This document shows, piece by piece, positions 56,743 through 64,000 of a DNA stretch of 64,000 bases (the stretch's first letter is position 1; each line of letters begins with the position of its first letter). The position numbers were made by a program, and so were the translations under genes. The notes under the pieces are model-generated. The model did not search any database, was not told where the DNA came from, and saw only the letters and a list, made by a program, of their open reading frames with translations. Source of the stretch: Hypholoma sublateritium FD-334 SS-4 (lineage: Eukaryota; Basidiomycota; Agaricomycetes; Agaricales; Strophariaceae). The stretch lies in assembly GCA_000827495.1 (NCBI GenBank), contig KN817623.1, forward strand, positions 1 to 64,000, written 5' to 3'.

Positions 56743-58628
56743 CTACAAGATAGTCAGACCCCAATGACGATCATCTAGTCTAATACCAGGACCCGTCCAC
56801 TTGTCTGGCCCTGCCCGACTCGCAAACAGATAATCCTCCCAACCGTCTTTAATGTTAGCAACAAACCCAACATTGGATAACGACATCCTTGGAACGGTGA
56901 GTTTGCTTGCACGAGCACAGTCGTGGAACCTGCCAGCAATGGCAAAAGCCCTGAGCTCGACTGTATCTGGACAGTAGGTAAAGTGCTCTGGGAAATCGTA
57001 ACCCGTGAGATCTAGACATGGTCAGACAAGCAAGAGTCGGAGGCTTGTTCTCTTACCGTCTCTCCCAGCAAGGGATTTGGATGCAAAGAGCCAGTCAATG
57101 GACATTTGTATTGCACCCACGACTGAAAAGGTGTCCACAGTATGGTAGTAGCTTGGGTAAGCGACAAGACTGGACAACGCCATGAGTGGTTTGACAGGAG
57201 TATCTATAGAGACATTAGAAACAATACATATGGTATGACAATGCACTTGCCTTCCATGCATATATGAGGTAGAGCCGCCAGCATCCGCGTCATTGTGCGA
57301 AAGAGCGCTGTATTTACCGGATCTCCAAGACGCAAACAGCATGGGTCCGGACACCGTTGTCGTAGATTAGCGCGTGATCTGGCCATCTCTGTGAGATGCA
57401 TGCAGCAATAGTTGAGAAAATATGTGGTTGTCGTAAAAGTCGAGACGGGAGCATGTATATCATACACAACACCAGGTGGAATAATTCTAAGGAGGGGTAT
57501 TAGTACATCAAATTGGTCGAAAATAATACTCACATCATCTCGCCAGGGGAAACTTTGATCAGTGTACACAGCGATTTGTTCCACTCGTTTTGCTGCGATG
57601 CCAAAAAATACTCGGTGCGACTTTTGACAAGTTCGGGTGCTGGGAGGCGGAATACCCGAATGACCAGAGTACCAGCATGGACTTGAATCGCCACGCAGGT
57701 ACCTGCAATAGTGTCCCTCCAGTTGGATGGTCTGATGTAATTCGGGGGGTAGTATTGCAGGGATAGGTGTAGCCGCTCAATGAAATGTGGGCGGTCAACA
57801 GGACCATCCAGTCCAGGAGTACTGAACCCCCAACCAATGCCATAACCTTGATCAAGGTGCCTGTACCACAAGTCAGGAATAGGCGAATTGTTTGATAATG
57901 AAAAAATATACCTGAGAAACACTGGCATACCATTCCCCTGGATACGGTGATGGTGAACAGAGAGATGATCTTCCTCGTATGTGGACATGAAAGCTTTGAA
58001 TGTCATGGACCTCATTGAATGCGTGTGGCGTTCTGTGAGACATAAGCGCAGCCCAATGTGATATTAATTGAGCATATACCTGATACATCGACCATTTCCT
58101 TGGGATAAATGCAGAAATTCTGGTATAAAGAGTCCATACCAAGGCGCATCTCTCGTCGCACCAAACATTTGACCTTGACCAAATGTTGGTCCATCAACAT
58201 TGTCGCAATGCTAGTTGCAAAATGAAGGGGATTGATGATATCTTCAGTCAAGACTTCAATATCGGGAGCAGGCTTCATCTCGCCCTGTTCAGGAGGTTCC
58301 TCTTCCTTGTCATCGTAGAGCTAGGATAGCGTTAGAACCACACAAAACAAGCGACTGGACATACCTTGATCCTTCCATCAATAACACCGTAATCCTAGAC
58401 ATTGTGAGCAAAATCTTCCAAGTAGCAGGAACATGGGCATACATAATCATTTGGCGCCGACAGGATAGGATCCTCCTCGCCACTGGTCCCTTTGTACAAG
58501 AGGGGATAATACGCGATGTAATCCGAGTCGGATGCCAGTGGTGTCTCTACCTTTTGTGGTCTGCACAGAAACACGGGTTAGAAGCGACCAAAGGGCCATA
58601 TCCTACGGTACCTTTTCTTCAGAGGCAT
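56743..58628 (-). CDS. Divergent JmjC-like paralogue D, iron ligands lost
   Basis: Nine exons (58612-58628, 58443-58560, 58365-58394, 58080-58320, 57912-58032, 57534-57860, 57251-57486, 57057-57203, 56743-57011) give 501 residues, frame kept throughout. It is related to JmjC A-C: an intron in the same phase precedes HLDQGYGIGWGF (HVDEGY in A), another precedes IIPPGVVYDI (FQPPNAWHEV in A), HLTEMARSRA matches HLSDVARYFD, and KPLMALSSLVAYP matches KPLISLCRMILRP. The HxD segment is replaced by IAGTCVAIQVHAG and the distal His by Tyr-Asp, so iron binding is probably lost. Intron 6 has a GC donor. A regulatory or structural role is an inference. Confidence 0.75.
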
Positions 58629-58730
58629 TGTGGATGTGAGAAGGCAGCAGTCAAAACAGAAGGGTGAGAATCATTGGTCGCATGCATTCGGAGTCATGCG
58701 TTGGTCTAATTATGGAGATACAAAGACTAG

Positions 58731-60585
58731 CTAATACAGAGAGAGGGGTTGGTCATAGCTATATCGTCCAAGTATCAAAGAATCCCATACTTCGCCATCA
58801 GTGTGTGGGCCAGGCCATGCCCAATTTATTTGACCAGCATATTGGACAAAGAAGAAATCGCGCTTTCCTTGTCCCATCTGAACGTTTCGAGCATCCGTTC
58901 TATATCCAACAGCCATGCTTCTACTCGCAGCAAGCAAAACACGGTTGGCAATGGTGTATGCTTCTTGCTGGTAGGGTAACAGTTCGTCATCTGATATCAT
59001 GGTCAGCATAATCTAAATAAAACATGAATAGTGTACCTTCATTATTTCCATCAAAGAGTCGCTCGATCATACGATGGATGGCCAAACTGTCGACAAAGGG
59101 TGGATAATGGCGGGGATAAGCAACAAGGCAGCAGAGTGATATCAGCGCCTTGAGGGGTATCTCTAAAACACAATGAGAATTCTACTCCAACATCCACAAA
59201 TGACGTACTGATCCTGGGTATGTGGCTCAACACTGCAAGCATACGTACAGCCGTGTCATAAATTGTGGCATTTACGAGGGTGCGCTCTATATTGCAGTCG
59301 CTCTTCAGTGTTGCACGACTCCTTGTAATCTCTGTAAGATGTAGACACTTGTACGTCAGGAAATGGGTTGTGGTTGTAACAGTTGATCGGGTTGAGTAAA
59401 TGTCGTAAATAATGCCAGGCGGGATAATTCTGAACAACATCAGAGGTTGGGATCGAAAGAGAAAGCAAAAAACGCACACAACTTGCCCCGGTTTCACCTC
59501 TTCAATCACGTAATTTGACTTGTCGTTTTCAGCTTTATCCATCTCCGAAAAGTATCTTGCTCGGTCCAAAACACCATCCATGTTGCCATGCATAATAATT
59601 CGGAATATCAATGCACCGGATCGTACATGTATAGCAATACAGCACCCAGCGACAAGCTCCCGCCATTGTCGCGGTCGGAGAAAGTCAGCGGGGTAGACCT
59701 GCAATGAGCAATGCAGCCGTTCAAGTGTGTGTGGGCGCTCATCGGGATACTCTTGGCCTGCTCTGACAAATCCCCACCCACGCCAGTATCCATCATCAAG
59801 ATGACTACAGAATCAGCACCGTGATAAAAAAAACAATAGACACATACTCGATAAATGCAGGTATACTTCCCCGTCGTAAGGGGTGATCGTGAATAGACAA
59901 CTGGTCTTTCTTGTACCGACACAAGAAATCCCCGAGCTTCATCTGCCGTGTAGAGTACTCATCACACTCTAACCACAGTCAGCGAAAATCCTAACCATAG
60001 TCTTTAACAACTCACCAGATACAGCAACGATATCCTCTGGAAAAAGTCGGAATTCAGAATAGAGAGCGGCTGGATTGACGACTCCCTGTCTACTCTCATG
60101 GAGTGTCACCAGGATGGGTGTCTGATCTGATAGGAGCGAGGCCAGTTTCTTGGAAAATATAATGGGGTCCTCTACATTTTCTATTTCACGCCTGATCCCA
60201 TGCTCCCAGGGGGTATTTCGCATTTCATCCACAGTGGCCGAGGCCTCTGGTCGCAATGATCTATCAGGTAAATATGTCTTGTATCCACCTCGCCAGGTGC
60301 CAAGGCCCTGCAAGCAATCAGTAATGAAAATAGCAAAGACGGGGCTCTGACCCTCTTTTTCTTGACGACTCCAGTATCCTGCTTGGGTGGAAAGTAGAGT
60401 TGAATACGAACATCTGGTGCTAGGCCAAATACATCGCAGTCCTGGAAGGTTCAGCACAATAATCATTGATAAAAGGGCAACATACATTTTCACGGAGTGG
60501 CGAGAGATCAACATTTTCCCCTCCATCGCTCCCACTGTAGAGCATATCATAGTACAACGTATAGTCCGGAGCACTACTACCAAGT
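58731..60585 (-). CDS. Divergent JmjC-like paralogue E, start unresolved
   Basis: Readable exons: 60486 to about 60565, 60352-60441, 60016-60307, 59848-59968, 59478-59804, 59209-59429, 59037-59162, 58731-58990. The 121- and 327-base exons equal those of D in length, and the proteins align from end to end (LFPEDIVAVSG, HLDDGYWRGWGF, CCIAIHVRSGALIFRI, IIPPGIIYDIY, HLTEITRSRATL, KALISLCCLVAYP). As in D, neither HxD nor the distal His is kept. The first exon could not be joined to a start codon; in D it is only 17 bases, so it may simply be missed. It is in tandem with D about 100 bases apart on the same strand. Confidence 0.72.
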
Positions 60586-60830
60586 GAATAAATGCGCTCA
60601 GAAACTACTTGAACTCACCCTTCATCTATTTCTTCTCTATATATGCTGGTCAGATCGGCTCCCATTCACCATGAATAACGTACTTGATGATCATGTTGGT
60701 ATCGGAGAGAGTATATGCTCTTATCCCACGGTGACAAAGAACTTTGTCCCATACACCAAAAATAGAGAGGCAGATGTATATCTAATTATGGAGACTCGGG
60801 ATTTCTATGGACTTGGTATTATGGCAAAGT

Positions 60831-62093
60831 TCAGACAACTATGCTACTGGTCCAGTCTCTGAAGGGTACTCCACTGGATAAACACAAGTCGATGACGGCC
60901 CTCCAGTTGGCCTCTGTGTACTGTGCCTTTGTGCGCCACACCATATCGCGAATGCCGGCCAACATGGGAAAGGATTCGGTGCTGATGAGGGTTTTGATTT
61001 GTCTCCCCATGCCAGAGTCGCCGCTACAAAAGATGTTTCGGAGGCCTATTTCAATCACGCCTGGATGACCAGGTGGCCCACGGATGGGTGGAGCATCCCA
61101 TCGCATACCCGCTGCAATGCAGTGCAATGGATCAACGATGAGTTCGGTGAGTGCGGGGCATACCGCGTCCAGTGTCATCTCCGAGCCACCAACTCCCCAC
61201 AAAAGATCGGGGTATTCAAGTTGGGTCAGTAGCTGTCCATGTTTCTTGAGGAATTCGCCCGACTGCTTCCCAACATCGGCATGGCGTAGTGGTCGTGTGA
61301 GACAGAGACGTCGGAGAATTGGCATGGTGCACGGATGCATCATTTCCAGCGTCGCAGCACTGTGCTCCATCTTCAAAGAAAGTAGAAAAGGGAGCACAAC
61401 CTGAAGTACAGGAAGATCTCCTATCCAGTGGCGCGACACGGTGGTGAGTTCAAGAAATACCAGGGTGACGCACAGCGCAGGGTGTTGCTCTATCTGGGCG
61501 ACTGCAAACGGATCATGTGTAAGTCGCTCCATGGCTATTGGAAGAGTTGGTCCGCGAGTGTCTCTATGGACTGCGTAAGACGGGGAATGGTAGGTGGAAA
61601 AATTGTGGAATGCAAAAAGGTTTGGACAGGCACCCACGACCCGATCCACGAGCTCCCGCTTTGGATAGAAAAATGGATTTGGGCAGATGATAAGAGTTTT
61701 GACAAGAGTAGCCAACTGCGTATTTTCCAAAGTTTTCAAAAGTCTCTGCGCTTGGGAAGTGGTAGCCAACACGGCACATTGGTAGAGAATGGGTGTAAGG
61801 ATTGAATGGAACGTCTTGCAGACCAATATCCCAGTCCTGGCGTGCTGCTGGTGGGCACGGTATACAGGCATATTGTGATAAAAGTCGACCGGCCAGTTGA
61901 AGAAAGATATCTCATGCGCAAGTCCAATTCGCGTGTGCTCAAACATTGGTAGCCCATCGATATCTTTGAGCGTGATCAAATCTTCATTCATAAACTTGTA
62001 GTGGTCATCGGAGAAATTAACAAGAAGGCTTGGTGTGGCAACAACCGCAAGGAGGATCTTGGTGAGTATTTCAACGGGAAGGGAATGATCCAT
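60831..62093 (-). CDS. F-box protein
   Basis: One intronless frame of 420 residues. The N-terminus DHSLPVEILTKILLAVV, followed after an unusually long acidic insert by ARTGILVCKTFHSILTPILY, is the F-box fold of Agaricomycete F-box proteins (LPxEIL...CKxF...PxLY). The rest has irregular leucine-rich segments (LATLVKTLIICPNPFF, TLVFLELTTVSRHW, LPVLQVVLPFLLSLKM, MPILRRLCLTRPLRH, CPALTELIVDPL), a substrate-binding LRR-like region. It probably serves as a receptor of an SCF ubiquitin ligase. Neighbours on either side are unrelated families, so no operon-like logic is implied. Confidence 0.85.
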   Translation of the reverse strand: MDHSLPVEILTKILLAVVATPSLLVNFSDDHYKFMNEDLITLKDIDGLPMFEHTRIGLAHEISFFNWPVDFYHNMPVYRAHQQHARTGILVCKTFHSILTPILYQCAVLATTSQAQRLLKTLENTQLATLVKTLIICPNPFFYPKRELVDRVVGACPNLFAFHNFSTYHSPSYAVHRDTRGPTLPIAMERLTHDPFAVAQIEQHPALCVTLVFLELTTVSRHWIGDLPVLQVVLPFLLSLKMEHSAATLEMMHPCTMPILRRLCLTRPLRHADVGKQSGEFLKKHGQLLTQLEYPDLLWGVGGSEMTLDAVCPALTELIVDPLHCIAAGMRWDAPPIRGPPGHPGVIEIGLRNIFCSGDSGMGRQIKTLISTESFPMLAGIRDMVWRTKAQYTEANWRAVIDLCLSSGVPFRDWTSSIVV

Positions 62094-62164
62094 TGTTGGG
62101 TGAGCGCTATTGAAAAACGCTGTGCCTTTATACGATACATGCCATCATTTGCACAAAGAACTAT

Positions 62165-62779
62165 CTACACAACACCAAGCACTTGGGAAAACCACGCGAG
62201 GAAGATCCACATATTGTAGCGATGCTTGTTGCTATTTCCCCAGTACTCGGGGTATCGCTCCTCCGCCACCTGTTTCAACCAGGTAATAAACCGCCCAGCG
62301 GGCCTGGGTCGGAGTCCTTCGGGAAGCAGCGGGCAAGGAGGGAAGAGATCAACACCGACAATATAGGCATAGACCAAGCGGACAGCGATACCCTCGTATG
62401 GGCAAGCAAACCCAATAGAGCCAGTGTGATCCGCGTAACGCTGTAAGAGAATAAGAACAAGTCATCCACCCAATGACACAGCGTACCAAATCAACCCAGC
62501 ACCCAAAGCACACGCCCACCGGCCCTCGAATAGCCCTCCGAAATTCATCAAACATGGGATTGCACCCACACAAAACACCTGTATCACAGTTTTCAGACTT
62601 GTGGGAGCGCCATTCCTTGTTTCCTTCGATATAGCAGACTATACATCCACCATGAAAAAATTCGAGGAGCTGGCGCATGGGAACCACAACCAGGTCTTGC
62701 CATTCACCGCGCGTACGTAGGTCCATCTGGAACTCAAACTGAGCAAGAGATTGGACATTGGAAAAAGACTCACCGTCAT
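62165..62779 (-). CDS. Cysteine-rich protein, CXXC...H...C...CXXC type 1
   Basis: Exons 62774-62779, 62487-62738 and 62165-62440 give 177 residues; the two-codon first exon is tentative and Met at 62726 is an alternative start. Residues form GGCIVCYIEGNKEWRSHKSENC, then GVCFGCWVDL about 35 residues later, a probable zinc site (CXXC, His, Cys, CXXC). The last exon starts RYADHTGSIGFACPYEGIAV. The same layout, with an intron at the matching point, is found in the gene at 63.2-64 kb. I recall similar Cys/His-rich tails attached to RecQ-type helicases of basidiomycete chromosome ends, but no helicase part is present here; this link is a memory-based inference. Confidence 0.65.
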
Positions 62780-62999
62780 AGCGCTACAAAAGAGAGATGC
62801 GCTGCTTCATTCATAGGAGCCATGATATAGGGCATGAGATGGATCTGGTCGGACGCCGGAATAGAAATGGCCTGGCCATACTAGAATCGACGTAAGAGAA
62901 TACAGTAGAAAGATCAGTCGCCCTGGAAGAAGGCCAGAATATAGTAATGTCCAAACCATATGAGAGCCAAGGGGCGACATCCCATGACCTTGCCCATTA

Positions 63000-63150
63000 A
63001 TCCACTTTGGGGGGCACACATGTATCCCTAAATATGGGGGCACACGCCTATGGATACTCACACGGTGACAAATGACTAATTATAGTCATTTGTCACTGCC
63101 ACTAAATATAGAAAGACATGTATGTCCAAATATGGGGGCACATCTCGGAT
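63000..63150. mobile_element. MITE-like region with perfect 14-base-arm hairpin
   Basis: GTGACAAATGACTA (63065-63078), ATTA, TAGTCATTTGTCAC (63083-63096) is a perfect hairpin. On both sides lie ATATGGGGGCACA motifs (about 63035 and 63134) with CATGTAT nearby, the same end motif as the elements at 40.83 and 42.37 kb. It separates the two cysteine-rich genes. Confidence 0.6.
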
Positions 63151-63187
63151 TAGCTATGGACTCTGCAATATTACACTAATGCGGTGG

Positions 63188-63971
63188 CTACTGGATTACG
63201 CCCCTCATGCGCATGGCGTACAAAAAGATATTATACAACTCGGGGTAGCCACTGCCATCCGAGTAAAAGTGTTGGGAAACCCGCTTCAATATGGGTGCCC
63301 GTTCATCGGTGCTCAGGTCGTGATCAGGAGGGGCTAGCAAATCAACAGGACGACCAGGATAATCTCTGAAGATACTATACCCTCCCCAACTGTAGGCATA
63401 CAATACCCTGATCATATGCCCATCATCAGGGCAGCTTTTACCATACGATCCAGTTGGGTGTACCGCTTCAATCTACAAGGAAATTGTTAGCTAATAGCAA
63501 GGTAGTGATACCTGAACACGTACGCCACAGCCATAGCACCCCCTGAGATATTTGAATTCCTTCTTGAACTTTGTAAACATGTCGTCCTTGGCAAATTGCA
63601 TCGGTAATCCAACACAGTTGTCATATTTGTGTGTTTCCCAGTCCTCATCCCCGAGAAGTAGGCAGATAACACAACTCGTCCTCAGCTTCTCAAATGCCTG
63701 TCGGGTGCGGTTTATAGCTGATTTGAGCCCGTTGACGTTATTGTTAACTGCTATAGTGTTGGCTCGTGCGACAACTCCTGGCCTGGCAGGTGCTTGAACT
63801 GGGAGCGGAGTGGATGAATGTAATGCTGGACGTCCGGAAATGGGGTCCAGTAAGCAGACGCGCTTGTTTTGGGTAGCCATAGAAGAGGCTAACTGCCGCT
63901 TAGCTGGCGGGTTATCATCAAGGGTGGTGGAAAAAATATCAGGTGATGAAGCGCTCTCGTAAATGGTTGGG
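63188..63971 (-). CDS. Cysteine-rich protein type 2, 5' end beyond window
   Basis: Exons 63512-63971 and 63188-63472 are visible, 248 residues to the stop; a good acceptor (CACAATAG) just before 63971 shows that upstream exon(s) lie beyond the right edge. The protein has a Pro/Ala-rich segment, a helix (LKSAINRTRQAFEKL), then SCVICLLLGDEDWETHKYDN with Cys after it, and GCYGCGVRVQ, the same CXXC-x8-W-x2-H-x4-C...CXXC pattern as the neighbour at 62.2-62.8 kb. The second exon parallels its last exon (HPTGSYGKSCPDDG against DHTGSIGFACPYEG). It may be the tail of a larger protein, for instance a RecQ-like helicase; bases beyond 64000 would show this. Confidence 0.65.
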
Positions 63972-64000
63972 CTATTGTGAGAAATAAGCAACAAGATAAA

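Noticed and set aside
1..64000. tRNA, rRNA or rDNA units
   Set aside because: I looked for conserved A/B boxes and rRNA core sequences and saw none I could support.

Overview
The window is the left end of a fungal chromosome. It opens with about 105 bases of CCCTAA repeats in the orientation expected of a left chromosome end, and everything after it looks subtelomeric. Genes have many short GT-AG introns (about 45-65 bases), and recognisable families (DUF6534 seven-helix membrane proteins, F-box/LRR proteins, MYND-finger proteins, a BCAS3-like gene, an SRPK-like kinase, Tet-like and JmjC dioxygenases) are typical of mushroom-forming basidiomycetes (Agaricomycetes). I do not name a species.

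Layout. 0-6.1 kb: telomere, dispersed GC-rich repeats and three near-perfect short palindromes, no gene. 6.2-13.5 kb: a 2OG-Fe(II) oxygenase-like gene, a decayed BCAS3-like gene, a MYND-finger gene and the first JmjC gene. 13.5-19.6 kb: repeats and no recognised gene. 19.6-27 kb: two more MYND genes, a truncated and a fuller DUF6534 gene. 27-32.8 kb: repeats, an assembly gap and unrecognised exon-like pieces. 32.8-40.5 kb: second JmjC gene, an LRR/F-box-like gene and a Tet-like oxygenase gene that lacks a clear start. 40.5-50 kb: MITE-like elements, a ~1 kb duplication, interstitial telomere repeats, an SRPK-like kinase relic and a ~195-base tandem array. 50-64 kb: gene-dense, with the second 2OG oxygenase gene, an F-box relic, two small proteins with paired CX2CX6C motifs on either side of the third JmjC gene, two divergent JmjC-like paralogues, an intact F-box gene and two related cysteine-rich genes, the last running off the right edge.

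The clearest theme is repeated expansion of Fe(II)/2-oxoglutarate oxygenase folds. There are three JmjC genes with intact predicted iron ligands, two JmjC-like paralogues that share intron positions but have lost the ligands, two copies of another oxygenase with an HxD...H...R signature, and a Tet-like member. JmjC and Tet families act on histones or nucleic acids, so this chromosome end may carry a lineage-specific set of chromatin-modifying (or formerly so) enzymes; that is an inference from family membership. The best non-coding signal is a 74-base insert (70 bases plus a 4-base duplication) carrying TTAGGG repeats inside one copy of a duplicated segment, whose empty counterpart survives 2.3 kb away.

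All gene models were built by eye from reading frames, splice sites and comparison between paralogues inside the window; nothing was searched against a database.
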